DNA of 64,000 nucleotides from Bacteroides sp. 224 (GTDB taxonomy: Bacteria; Bacteroidota; Bacteroidia; Bacteroidales; Bacteroidaceae): the NCBI RefSeq assembly GCF_010500995.1, contig NZ_QVMK01000026.1:23313-87312 (forward strand). The letters are read 5' to 3'. Below, one piece after another: positions 16,524 through 24,783 of the stretch. The notes beneath the pieces are model-generated. The model was not told where the DNA came from, did not search any database, and saw nothing but the letters and a program-made list of their open reading frames with translations. Position 1 is the first letter of the stretch. Each line of letters opens with the position of its first letter. A program made the position numbers and the translations under genes.

Positions 16524-17204
16524 TTATTTAGAGGTTTGTACTTGCATTGAGGAAACATACCAATTATCTTGATACTTGTCTCCAATCAGGTTAAAAGTAC
16601 CTGATAGTCCGCTATTATCTGCGTATTTCTTGGCTTCCATTATAGAGCTGAACTCGCCCAACTTTTTGAATCCAATAAATAATTTATACATGGTGCTGTT
16701 CTGTTTATGCTTGATGACTTCTGCCTGTAAAATGGCATACGCTTCATTATAATTTTTCTTTTTCTGTTCCAATTTGGCTTTGGCTTTGAGTAACTTTTCA
16801 TCCGTTTCAAGATTGAAAAACAGGTCATTGTGTGTCATATAGTCGATATATTTGGCGATTGCCCTTTCTACCTTAGTTATCTGCGCTTTTGCCGAAGCTA
16901 CTTTGCCTAAAAGGAAGTCAAAACCTGTTTGCAATCCCGTCCGCTTGTCGTATGCACAGTGATATACCCAAATTTTCTTACGGGGGTATTTACATACCAA
17001 TTTTGCCCTGCGCCACTCAATAACCCACCGCCAACGGTCTAACATGGCACGAGGGATGTCGATTATATGTAGTATTTCACGGTTTCTGTCCTCGTCCCTT
17101 ACTTCAAAGGTTATATATACCCAATGTTCTATTTTGAGTTCCCGTTCCGCTTTTGCAAGGTCTTTGGCATCTTGCATCCAATCGTCTATTTTTTCCTGTG
17201 CCAT
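16524..17204 (-). CDS. Hypothetical ICE protein, 226 aa
   Basis: Not recognised. The N-terminal half has many Trp and Arg (IEHWVYITFEVRDEDRNRE, WRWVIEWRRAKLVCKYP) and reads as a beta-rich domain. Residues about 110-170 form a long Lys/Glu helix, likely coiled coil. It is 11 bases downstream of the 77-residue gene and 8 bases upstream of the 120-residue gene, so it is within the operon. Confidence 0.65.
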   Translation of the reverse strand: MAQEKIDDWMQDAKDLAKAERELKIEHWVYITFEVRDEDRNREILHIIDIPRAMLDRWRWVIEWRRAKLVCKYPRKKIWVYHCAYDKRTGLQTGFDFLLGKVASAKAQITKVERAIAKYIDYMTHNDLFFNLETDEKLLKAKAKLEQKKKNYNEAYAILQAEVIKHKQNSTMYKLFIGFKKLGEFSSIMEAKKYADNSGLSGTFNLIGDKYQDNWYVSSMQVQTSK

Positions 17205-17215
17205 GATATTGATAA

Positions 17216-17449
17216 TTAACTGTTATAAATTTGCTGTATTTCTTCTCCGATTTTTGACAACGCTTGTCGTTGTTCATCGGTAAGTGATAGTACAAAATCA
17301 TCGTTGCTATACCATTCTCCGCTATCTTCTTGTTCTCGGAAACATCGCCTGTTAGCAGTATCTACGATTCCCAATATTACATCAACTTCGGTTGAAGTTA
17401 GTCCGCTAATTGTGCAGGTCTTATTTGTTTTATTTACTTTCAATTTCAT
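17216..17449 (-). CDS. Hypothetical ICE protein, 77 aa
   Basis: Not recognised. A small acidic protein with a short beta-rich start (MKLKVNKTNKTCTISGL) and a helical C-terminus ending in EEIQQIY. It is preceded by a spacer with a GGGCGG/CCGCCC hairpin (17465-17482) like those before other genes of this block. Confidence 0.6.
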   Translation of the reverse strand: MKLKVNKTNKTCTISGLTSTEVDVILGIVDTANRRCFREQEDSGEWYSNDDFVLSLTDEQRQALSKIGEEIQQIYNS

Positions 17450-17487
17450 GCTTTTTGAGATTATGGGCGGATTACTCCGCCCTTTGG

Positions 17488-18420
17488 TTATTCATATGCT
17501 TCAATCCTTTCTTTTACAATCTCATGTAAGTGTGAATTGGATTGATAAATTTTGATTTTTTCTTGAAAGGTTTTATTTTGCCAAAATTGGTTGGCATCAT
17601 CAAGGAATTTTGCATCTATTTCATTATTGCCGTCTCTGTCCTGCTCTATACCTGTAATATCTTCAAATTCATCAAAACTAAGCCATTGCCACCACGTATT
17701 AAGAGTTTGCAAAGACCATTCATTCGGCTTTTTGGGACTTTCCTCAAATGATCTGACAACCGTTTTCAATTTTTGTCCGTCTGATACACTTAATTCTTTA
17801 TCCCTGTCCAAAAGCCAGTACAGGAAAAAGATGATAGTGTCTTTAGATATTATATGATTGCCATTGAATAGATTTAGCAAAACAACAGGTTCTTTTTCTT
17901 TGGCTTTCAATGCTTCTTCGCTTGTGGTATAGGCATTTTCACCGATACCGAAACGTAGGGAGTTGTTTACGGTAAATTCTACCTTTCCGTATTCTTCCAT
18001 TTTCCTGTATATGAAGTGTTCTAAATCTCTTATATCGTGTATCAGGTCGAAAGGGTGCAAGGCTTCCAGTTCTTCTTTTAACTGGTTGTGAATATCCCTT
18101 AACATGGGTTCAATGGTAAACCATTTAGTAGGGTTGGTTATCTTTCGGCAAGTGGCAGGATCGTGAACGTCATCGAGAAATAAACCATTCTTATCAAGTG
18201 TGCAATAACAGTCATAGCAGAAATGCGTATGATATTCCGTTTCGCTCTTTTTGATAGACTTATTTATGATTATTCGGATTTGACCGTTCTGTAACAGATA
18301 AAAACGGATGCTCCAACGGTCAGTTTCAAAAGCTATTTGATAATGCTTGCTTTCGCCTGTTACCCTGTTCAGGAAATGTACAACTCCCTTATACATAATT
18401 GCTATTTTATTCGGTTTCAT
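17488..18420 (-). CDS. Hypothetical ICE protein, 310 aa
   Basis: Not recognised. Residues 1-75 look like a beta-sheet domain. A Cys/His-containing stretch follows (HTHFCYDCYCTLD, then DPATC, about residues 64-90) that could bind zinc. The C-terminal half is helical and acidic. No signal peptide. It precedes the 77-residue gene in the minus-strand accessory block. Confidence 0.65.
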   Translation of the reverse strand: MKPNKIAIMYKGVVHFLNRVTGESKHYQIAFETDRWSIRFYLLQNGQIRIIINKSIKKSETEYHTHFCYDCYCTLDKNGLFLDDVHDPATCRKITNPTKWFTIEPMLRDIHNQLKEELEALHPFDLIHDIRDLEHFIYRKMEEYGKVEFTVNNSLRFGIGENAYTTSEEALKAKEKEPVVLLNLFNGNHIISKDTIIFFLYWLLDRDKELSVSDGQKLKTVVRSFEESPKKPNEWSLQTLNTWWQWLSFDEFEDITGIEQDRDGNNEIDAKFLDDANQFWQNKTFQEKIKIYQSNSHLHEIVKERIEAYE

Positions 18421-18434
18421 ATTGATTGGATTTA

Positions 18435-19028
18435 TTAAAAGAATGATAATTCTAATTGTACAGGTTTACGCCCTGTAATCTCGTCAAATAAGGCTTTCGC
18501 TTGTTTTAATACATTGATTGCATATCGGTCGGTCTTACTGCTGTCTTTTTCAAGTCCTGTAAGCATTTCATTTAATGCTGCTTTCAGGCAGTCTTTTCTA
18601 TTGTCGAATATTTTACCCCATACATTAAGCCCATAGCCTGATCCGCCTGTACTGTGAGAGTAACTCATTCCATAAGTCCATTTTCCGTTTAAGCCTTTAC
18701 CCAGTGTGATATGGTTAGATACCGCCCAACCGTCCCGATGTGGGAATTGTATTTCTTCACGTTCCAAAAAATCAGGTCTTTCCAACCAACCGTATTCGTT
18801 AAATTCCTTTTTAATGAAGCCAAATACTAAATGTCTTTCGTACTCTCGTTTATTCATTAATAACTGGCGAGGGGTATTTCCAAAACTCTCGTATTCCTCT
18901 ATTATCGCCCTGTCGTTACGTCTTAATGCGTTCAGATATATAGCTACATTGTGGCGTTCTGCCCTGCAAAAATTGATGTCCTGTATCTTTTGCAATTTTT
19001 CGTATGCTGACAATTCTCTGTATTTCAT
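18435..19028 (-). CDS. Hypothetical ICE protein, 197 aa
   Basis: Not recognised by name. It has an N-terminal helical part (about 1-70), a Gly/Ser-rich central part (TYGMSYSHSTGGSGYGLNVWG, partly quoted) and an amphipathic helical end. Such proteins are common in Bacteroidetes conjugative elements next to other small accessory genes. It ends 14 bases before the 310-residue gene and is preceded by a GGGGCAG/CTGCCCC hairpin (19043-19061). Confidence 0.6.
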   Translation of the reverse strand: MKYRELSAYEKLQKIQDINFCRAERHNVAIYLNALRRNDRAIIEEYESFGNTPRQLLMNKREYERHLVFGFIKKEFNEYGWLERPDFLEREEIQFPHRDGWAVSNHITLGKGLNGKWTYGMSYSHSTGGSGYGLNVWGKIFDNRKDCLKAALNEMLTGLEKDSSKTDRYAINVLKQAKALFDEITGRKPVQLELSFF

Positions 19029-19075
19029 GACTGTTATTTTGTGGGGCAGGGTTACTGCCCCGTGTTTGACTTCTT

Positions 19076-19636
19076 TTATCTTGCACTCATTGTTATAGTT
19101 CCTCGCAGATTGGGTGAGAACTTTTGTTCATAGGCTTCAATCTGCCTTTCAAGTTCTTCCCATGCGGTTATTTCTTCATCATACATCTGTAAATCGGCTT
19201 TACATTCTTGTATTAGAATTGTGAGGTATTCTTTTTCTATTTCAATTTGCTTGATTGCTTCATCCGCATTTATCCTGTCTTGTGAATTTTCATCAGGCTT
19301 GGTTGTTGGCAGGAGAAAAACGCAGTTGTATGATGTCAGATAATTCCATGTTTTGCCCTCCACACTTGCATACATTCTGTGATTATTGTCAGATATACCG
19401 ATTGCAATGCCTTTACATCCTCTTTTTTCGGTGATGCTGTAAGAAAGGTTGTTCGGGTTCTCTGCGGTGTATATGGCTTTAATTAGCTTTGAATTGGCTA
19501 CCTTGCCATTAAAGGCTCTGATAAACGGCTCACACGTTTCCAAACCTTTTATAAGGTTCTCATTTACTTTAATTTGTTGGTTCATTCTATTAATGAACTC
19601 TTGTTTTCTATTGGGGTTCTTTAATCCGTAATACAT
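19076..19636 (-). CDS. Hypothetical ICE protein, 186 aa
   Basis: Not recognised. Helical at both ends (about 8-40 and 125-170, the latter a probable coiled coil with many Glu), with a beta-rich middle (RGCKGIAIGISDNNHRMYAS). Soluble. It is part of the minus-strand block. Confidence 0.6.
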   Translation of the reverse strand: MYYGLKNPNRKQEFINRMNQQIKVNENLIKGLETCEPFIRAFNGKVANSKLIKAIYTAENPNNLSYSITEKRGCKGIAIGISDNNHRMYASVEGKTWNYLTSYNCVFLLPTTKPDENSQDRINADEAIKQIEIEKEYLTILIQECKADLQMYDEEITAWEELERQIEAYEQKFSPNLRGTITMSAR

Positions 19637-19656
19637 GATATATTGTTTTTTGATTG

Positions 19657-19863
19657 TTAATTATTTACTGCGTCCCATTCTCCTTTTTGGTCATCAAACC
19701 AAATTGCATGATAGAATTGGACGGTTACTTTTGGCTTCTTTCTTGGGTTGGCAAAGGTTTCCGTTTGGCTGACTTTCCACCCTTTTGCAGTTTCTGCGAG
19801 AATTATACAGGATAGGTTTTTATTATACCTGTGGATGAATTTCATATCTATATCTACTCTCAT
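19657..19863 (-). CDS. Hypothetical ICE protein, 68 aa
   Basis: Not recognised. A short, basic, beta-rich protein (MRVDIDMKFIHRYNKN start, HAIWFDDQKGEWDAVNN end). It lies 20 bases before the 186-residue gene and after a hairpin AGGGCAG/CTGCCCT (19880-19900), in the same transcription direction as its neighbours. Confidence 0.55.
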   Translation of the reverse strand: MRVDIDMKFIHRYNKNLSCIILAETAKGWKVSQTETFANPRKKPKVTVQFYHAIWFDDQKGEWDAVNN

Positions 19864-19914
19864 GGTGATTGTTTTTAGTAGGGCAGATAGGCTCTGCCCT
19901 GTGTTCTACATTGT

Positions 19915-20907
19915 TTAATCCAATCCGAAATAATAGGCTAACCTTTGCTCTTGTGATTTCGGGAAAATCCATCCTTTAATTTTTTTCCCATTAAAGGTTA
20001 ATCGACTGTTGAAGCGTCCTCCCATTGCTCTTAGTTCGTCTTTAATTGCTTTGGTTTCCCCGAATACCGCTACTGCTTTGGCTGAATACTCAACCATTGT
20101 ACAACCGCATTTACTTTCCCCTGTCTGGTTGGTTGGTGGCGTTGTGTTGGACTTACTGATATGTATATTATCTTCGCTTCCTGCTGTGTATGCAAAATCT
20201 TCAATAGTGCGTTCACGGTTATATACTGGCACTTTTTTAATTATCCAACCGCTATGCCTATATTCTCCTAAATAATACCCTGCACCCATAGAGTATTTTT
20301 CCCTATTTTCGTAATCCTCGTTAAACTCGGCTAAATAGGCGGTTTCCTCGAAGTTTGATGCGTATTTACGCATTTCGGAAAAAATATCCCTTTTATGTTT
20401 GGAAAAGCCTAAAATGACGGTGCGTTGTGTGCTACTTCCGTAATAGTCGGTTTGACTATCGCTTTCGTTTTGTTTCAGACGTGCCACGATTACCGCTTGC
20501 GCATCTTCGGGAAATATCTCGGCAAAACGTTTACGCCCTATTACCTTAACTTCTTCTACTCTTATCTTCTCTTTTTCGGCTTCGTCTGTTTCCGCTTTAA
20601 CTATGTCTTTCGCTTCCTGAAGAAGTAACGCCACTTCAAAACCATCCATAAATTCAGGATTTTCGCTGTCGTAATAATAACCGATACCGAATTTTTCGCT
20701 TAATGGTCTGATTATGTCTGCTGTCTGAAAAACTTTTTTCCGTAGGTTAATCAGCTTGTAAGTGATACCCCAGTTATTTTTAACGATGTCATAGACTACA
20801 TATCTGTCATAGCTATAACCCTCCATTTGGATAACCTGATTGACTTGAACAACCTGTATAGCCTTGTCAATTTCCTTGTTTGCTCCTAATAAAAATACTT
20901 TGCTCAT
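19915..20907 (-). CDS. Large ICE accessory protein with GGRFN-GWIF C-terminal module
   Basis: A 330-residue protein of unknown function. The C-terminal 55 residues have the pattern AVFGETKAIKDELRAMGGRFN followed by KKIKGWIFPKSQ, a module I have seen at the end of several ICE and phage-related proteins, where a lysine-rich strand and GGRFN loop may bind nucleic acid. The middle (about 105-215) is acidic then Tyr-rich. A CGC motif (SKCGCTM) precedes the module. It follows the small membrane protein gene by 19 bases. Confidence 0.65.
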   Translation of the reverse strand: MSKVFLLGANKEIDKAIQVVQVNQVIQMEGYSYDRYVVYDIVKNNWGITYKLINLRKKVFQTADIIRPLSEKFGIGYYYDSENPEFMDGFEVALLLQEAKDIVKAETDEAEKEKIRVEEVKVIGRKRFAEIFPEDAQAVIVARLKQNESDSQTDYYGSSTQRTVILGFSKHKRDIFSEMRKYASNFEETAYLAEFNEDYENREKYSMGAGYYLGEYRHSGWIIKKVPVYNRERTIEDFAYTAGSEDNIHISKSNTTPPTNQTGESKCGCTMVEYSAKAVAVFGETKAIKDELRAMGGRFNSRLTFNGKKIKGWIFPKSQEQRLAYYFGLD

Positions 20908-20926
20908 AACTCTAAATTTTAAGGGA

Positions 20927-21163
20927 TTATAAAAAGGTCAGCATTGCGAGAATAAAGAGGATTATAGCACCCATACCCACGAAAAAGGAGAGGATACCCC
21001 GTATAACAGGAAGAAAGAGATACAAGCCCACTAAAGCCCAAATAAACCCTGTTCCCCACACACAGAAGCCCAAAACCGCCAAAACGATTTTTAAAACCAA
21101 TTTTATGCTAATTGGATGGTAGGCTGTCGGTCGTTGTTTCCTATTTTTTTCTGTACTTCTCAT
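20927..21163 (-). CDS. Small two-helix membrane protein, ICE backbone (copy 1)
   Basis: A 78-residue protein with a basic start (STEKNRKQRP) and two to three hydrophobic helices (about 21-75). It is a clear paralogue of the 79-residue protein at 30964-31203 on the plus strand, with the same AEKNRKQR-like start, a PISI motif and helix pattern. The two copies also share their leader DNA. It opens the accessory block of the left ICE and marks the mirror symmetry of the window. Confidence 0.75.
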   Translation of the reverse strand: MRSTEKNRKQRPTAYHPISIKLVLKIVLAVLGFCVWGTGFIWALVGLYLFLPVIRGILSFFVGMGAIILFILAMLTFL

Positions 21164-21180
21164 AATTTCTGACTTTTTTT

Positions 21181-21312
21181 TTATGCCAGTATGGAGAGGG
21201 TGAGGTGTGATCGAGTTTCAGGTGCCTTACTCACGCAGTGCTTTTTGGCAGCATCAAGATTTTTCAAAAAAATACACTCGCTTTCCTGTACCTGATTGGG
21301 GTGCAGATACAT
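21181..21312 (-). CDS. Candidate small protein, 43 aa, upstream of the small membrane protein
   Basis: An open frame of 43 codons from ATG at 21312, ending 17 bases before the membrane protein gene. It contains LHPNQVQESE and then IFLKNLDAAKKH. The corresponding leader of the right ICE (30716-30920) encodes LTPKQVQAAE and FILEKLASAKHY, but in two different frames. Similarity at peptide level in both copies argues for real coding sequence, intact here and frameshifted there. The family is unknown. The neighbouring spacer 21313-21617 holds nothing I can support. Confidence 0.4.
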   Translation of the reverse strand: MYLHPNQVQESECIFLKNLDAAKKHCVSKAPETRSHLTLSILA

Positions 21313-21617
21313 TTCTTTAAGAAAAGAGGCTATAATTATTGCCCGGATAATTTCTTAAAATCTATTACAAAAGAGATTTTGAATCGAGGAAGATTTTTTT
21401 AAAAACACGTCTGATCTTGTGCAGCCAATAAACATGAAATAAATTCGCGCCTGATACTCGTTCACTCCGAACCCCTCCTTTTTTATGGTCATAACTAAAT
21501 GAGGAAGAAATTATACCGAGGGAAGTACAGAAAAAAGGAAATTTGGTTGTCTGCTTTGCGTTTATCATAATAAAACGCAGAACTTTCCTCACAGAAAGGA
21601 AAGCTATATACAAAAAA

Positions 21618-21646
21618 AGCCTGTACCGATTTTTACGATACAGGCT
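21618..21646 (-). terminator. Terminator of the lipoprotein gene
   Basis: AGCCTGTA (21618-21625) pairs with TACAGGCT (21639-21646). On the minus strand the stem is followed by a run of T, 25 bases after the stop of the gene at 21671. Confidence 0.75.
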
Positions 21647-21670
21647 CCATTTGGATTGTGATATGTATTT

Positions 21671-22201
21671 TTATTTTGCTCTGGTTTTTCCGTAGCATTT
21701 GCTGCCGTCAGGAGATAAGTAGAAATCAAATGTTTCTTCAACGGCTGTTCCACCCGGAGCGATTGAGTATTTGCATCTAACAATTACGGCAAGAACATCA
21801 TTCGGATTCTTACTGTCATATCCGTTAAGATTATCCGGAGTAAGATTTTTTAGAGAATCAATAGTATTGCTCATCCGTGCAATATCAGCATTGTATTTAT
21901 CAATTTTAGCTTGATTTTTTTCTCTTGCCAGTAGATCTTCACTCATTTTTTTAGCCAGCTCAATCTTACTGATGTTAGGTTGATTATTTTTCTGAAATTC
22001 ATCAGTAAGATAGGCGATACTGTCGGCAACCGTAACGTTGCCGGTTTCGCTAATCTCAATAATTTTGAAGTTGAGATTTTCTTTTGTGTCGCTCCCTTTT
22101 AACAGGTTATCAGTAATGGTTTTTTCGTAATTACTCGTTGATGAGTTTGAACCGCAGGAAACCATAAAAACAGCGATAAGTAAATAAAATACGTGTTTCA
22201 T
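21671..22201 (-). CDS. Lipoprotein of unknown function, 176 aa
   Basis: The signal peptide has lipobox FMVSC (Cys 16), so the protein is lipid-anchored in the cell envelope. The mature part is Ser/Asn-rich at first, then a helical section (about 80-120, heptad-like), and ends in a small beta-rich domain with two Cys (about 142 and 169). No known family is seen. It is cargo between the integrase remnants and the accessory block. Confidence 0.75.
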   Translation of the reverse strand: MKHVFYLLIAVFMVSCGSNSSTSNYEKTITDNLLKGSDTKENLNFKIIEISETGNVTVADSIAYLTDEFQKNNQPNISKIELAKKMSEDLLAREKNQAKIDKYNADIARMSNTIDSLKNLTPDNLNGYDSKNPNDVLAVIVRCKYSIAPGGTAVEETFDFYLSPDGSKCYGKTRAK

Positions 22202-22223
22202 ATCTAAATGTATTAAACGTTTA

Positions 22224-22643
22224 TTAATTCATCGAAATAGCCGGAAGTTTTGAGTGTAGGTTATATACTATCAGAACTTCTGTTGATTTTTTATTATCAG
22301 TCCGGGTATATTCGGTTAATGCTTTCATTACCCATTCCCGAAATGCTTTTGCTTCAAAAGATGCTACACGGTAGCTGACAAATATCAGTGCTTCCAGATT
22401 ATACAGTACCGTTTCGCATGGGTGCCCGTTGCTCTCAAATTTATGTATTCGGGTAACATCTTCTTCACGGAGCAAGCCGGATTTGAATATACTCCGTAGA
22501 TTGTTACCAATCGTATTGACAAATACATTAAATAAGTCGGCAATTTGATGTTTCGTTACCCACAGGGTGCAATTTACAAGTTTTGCTTCAACAATCAGTT
22601 GATTTTCACTATTTTCTTTAATATTTATATATCCTCGTTCCAT
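22224..22643 (-). CDS. RhuM-family protein
   Basis: A 139-residue protein with the RhuM-type start: a strand pair followed by a helix-turn-helix (WVTKHQIADLFNVFVNTIGNN, partly quoted), then EALIFVSYRVASFEAKAFREWV. RhuM (PF13310) proteins are found on pathogenicity islands and beside Fic toxins and are probably DNA-binding. Typical members are about 330 residues, so this one is short, ending after the first domain. It lies 6 bases downstream of the ORF6N gene. Confidence 0.75.
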   Translation of the reverse strand: MERGYINIKENSENQLIVEAKLVNCTLWVTKHQIADLFNVFVNTIGNNLRSIFKSGLLREEDVTRIHKFESNGHPCETVLYNLEALIFVSYRVASFEAKAFREWVMKALTEYTRTDNKKSTEVLIVYNLHSKLPAISMN

Positions 22644-22649
22644 AATATA

Positions 22650-23174
22650 TTATTCTTCATCCTGTTGAACATTATAACCAATACGCTTACGGGGTTTATT
22701 TTCCAGTTCCTTTTGTGATGCAAGTTCGGTAAGAGCTTGGTAAATATCACTAAACTGCATATTTGTTTCCACCATAAATTCCTCCAATTTACGATTTAAT
22801 TCCGCATAACCCAGTGCATATTGTCGTAAAGCGACAAAAGCTCTGATAATAGATATATTAACCTGAATGGCCAACGTGCTGTTAAGAACGCTTGACAGTT
22901 GGGCTATACCCTGTTCAGTAAATGCAAAAGGTAAGTATTTTACGTGTTGCCCTTGTCCTTGATTTTCTAAGGTGCCAAAATTGCACCTTAAAAAATCGTA
23001 CTCTTCCTTTGAGAGTTCAATCATAAAATCCGGAGGAAAACGGTCTATGTTCCGACGAACAGAACGTTTCAGATTTTTGGTTTCAACCTGATATAATTCA
23101 GCCAAATCGTAATCCAACATAACTCGCATACCTCGGATTTCATAAATCTTGCTTTGAATAATTTGTAATTCCAT
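22650..23174 (-). CDS. ORF6N-domain DNA-binding protein
   Basis: A 174-residue protein with the ORF6N domain (PF10543) at residues 4-90 (KIYEIRGMRVMLDYDLAELY, NIDRFPPDFMIELSKEE, AFTEQGIAQLSSVLNS). A Lys/Glu-rich helical tail follows. These domains are common in phage antirepressors and ICE cargo and bind DNA. It is in a likely operon with the RhuM-like gene and directly downstream of the degenerate integrase gene. Confidence 0.9.
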   Translation of the reverse strand: MELQIIQSKIYEIRGMRVMLDYDLAELYQVETKNLKRSVRRNIDRFPPDFMIELSKEEYDFLRCNFGTLENQGQGQHVKYLPFAFTEQGIAQLSSVLNSTLAIQVNISIIRAFVALRQYALGYAELNRKLEEFMVETNMQFSDIYQALTELASQKELENKPRKRIGYNVQQDEE

Positions 23175-23185
23175 GATAAATATTT

Positions 23186-24082
23186 TTAGAGGTTTAATGC
23201 AGTATCCATACCTGTAAGGTGTTCTGATAATTTCAACATATCCCGCCCAATCTTTCCGTTATCCATTCGTACCAATGTTTGGGTTGTATTTATATTGGTA
23301 TGTCCTAACATTCGGGATATTGTTTCAATGGGTACCCCATTCATATAGGTAATAGTAGTCGCAAATGTGTTTCTTGCAACCCTGAAAGTGAGATTTTTAC
23401 CAATACCGCAAATATCACCGATTTCTTTCAAATAATCATTCATCTTTTGATTACTTGCTATCGGTAAATTTTGACTGTACTTATTCAAAATTTTCTGCGG
23501 AACTGAAAGCAAAGGGATTATAACAGGTGTATATGTCATGCTCCGCATAATTTTGATAATAGGATTACCGTCTTTATCTGTTTCAAAATTTTCGGTTGTT
23601 AGCATTGATAAGTCTGAATAATTCAGACCTGTAAAACAGGAAAAGATAAATACATCCCTTACTTGTTCAAGTCTTTTAGTCGAAAACTTTTTGCTCAAAA
23701 TAGACTGTAACTCCTTTTCCGAAAGGAAGGCACGAACTACCTCTTGCCTTTTAATCCGGTAATGGCTAAAAGGGTTGTTGGATATAGCCTGTTTTTCACA
23801 GGCTATATTTACAATACGACGGAATAATTCTATTTTCTTGGCGGCTGTGTTTACGTTATATTTGCGAAACTTCATCAGGTAATTTTCAAAACCTATTATG
23901 AAATTGACGTCGATTTCGGACAGCAAGTAATCAACTTTCCCATATCGTTGTTTAATGTAATCAGCGATATAGTTTCTCACCGCTTCATATTTCAGGTAGG
24001 TAGATAAGGCTTTAACCTTATATACATTCTTATTATACTCGTCGAACAGAGCTATTACTGTTGAATATTCATTTTTTTTCAT
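23186..24082 (-). pseudogene. Degenerate tyrosine recombinase lacking catalytic residues
   Basis: The 298-residue open frame is clearly a Bacteroidetes integrase core: a SAM-like core-binding part (about 1-100), then FSCFTGLNYSDL and a C-terminal catalytic domain. The arm-binding N-terminal domain (about 100 residues) is missing. Key residues are lost. The Arg-I position is N154, the HxxR His is R234 (RVARN), and the nucleophile Tyr position is L270 (TTQTLV instead of TTQIYA). R237 and H261 remain. It cannot cut DNA as a normal tyrosine recombinase. It may be decaying, or kept as a DNA-binding protein, since the frame is intact. Confidence 0.85.
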
Positions 24083-24102
24083 TACTATTAAAAATTAGTG
24101 GG

Positions 24103-24537
24103 TTAAACAGCTAATTGAGTATTGGCTTTTTCCGATTTAAAAGTGAGATTGCCTTCATTTTCAAAAGTATTAGACCAGAGAGATAATTTTTCTTCTTCTG
24201 AAAGGCTATGCCACATGACAGATATACGCTTTAATCTTTCGGGATCATCAGACAGAGTGCCGGGAAGATTAAATAAAGCCATTTTTTCATGCAATGAAAG
24301 GCATTCAAAAAGTTTATCTAAATTAGATTTAGATTTGATTCGCCTTTCTTCAAGTTTTTCAGCAAAAGAAGCCATATCGTTGCTTACCTTAACATCGGTA
24401 ATTCTTGCATAAATTTGGGTAGTTTTTATGTTTGTATGACCTAACATTTTTGATACACTTTCAATGGAAACTCCTTTTGTAAGCGTAAGAGTGGCGAAAG
24501 TGTGTCTTCTAACATGTATAAAAAGCAGTGAATTATA
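24103..24537 (-). pseudogene. Truncated tyrosine recombinase, C-terminal fragment
   Basis: The frame stays open on the minus strand from 24537 to the stop at 24103. It begins in the middle of a catalytic domain: LLFI then HVRRHTFATLTLTKG, SVSKMLGHTN and TTQIYARI, with H, R, H and Y all present. Everything before the HxxR motif is absent, so the gene has been cut at about 24530, exactly where the repeat-rich junction before the intact integrases begins. A 55-residue tail after the Tyr (SLHEKMALFNLPGTLSDDPE) is acidic and unusual. Confidence 0.85.
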
Positions 24538-24783
24538 CTAAAGCAGATTGAAGTAGTTCGGCAGGTAATATATTTGAAATGAACAGGCTTGCATTATTCT
24601 AAAGCTATTTGAAATGTTTATCTTGAAGCAGATTTGTGCTACATTTCAGTTACCAAATCGTTAGCCTGTCTGTTTCCAAGAGAAAACAGGTAATTGGAAT
24701 TATTCTTTTGCGCTGATATGCTGCATTTTACATGATTAAGAGCGCTTATAAAACGGGTAACTTTACCCACAAAATATAAGCGT
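24538..24783. other. ICE junction with repeats (putative att and integrase arm sites)
   Basis: This 246-base non-coding stretch separates the cut integrase (minus strand) from the first intact integrase (plus strand). It holds an imperfect direct repeat, CTAAAGCAGATTGAA (24538-24552) and CTAAAGCTATTTGAA (24599-24613), spaced 61 bases. TATTTGAAATG occurs twice (24571-24581, 24606-24616), and AACAGGCT (24582-24589) has an inverted partner AGCCTGT (24663-24669). A hairpin CGCTTATA/TATAAGCG (24743-24782) sits right before the ATG. Repeats of this kind next to an integrase gene are typical of recombinase arm sites at an element end. The exact core cannot be fixed without the other end. Confidence 0.55.

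Noticed and set aside
21365..21613. 82-codon minus-strand frame
   Set aside because: No family resemblance, no promoter or ribosome site, Ser/Phe-rich composition of chance frames, and it is not conserved in the equivalent right-hand leader.
24103..24447. Independent 114-residue protein starting at MLGHTN
   Set aside because: The frame continues upstream through the HxxR motif of an integrase, so the internal Met is not a start and the gene is a truncated fragment.
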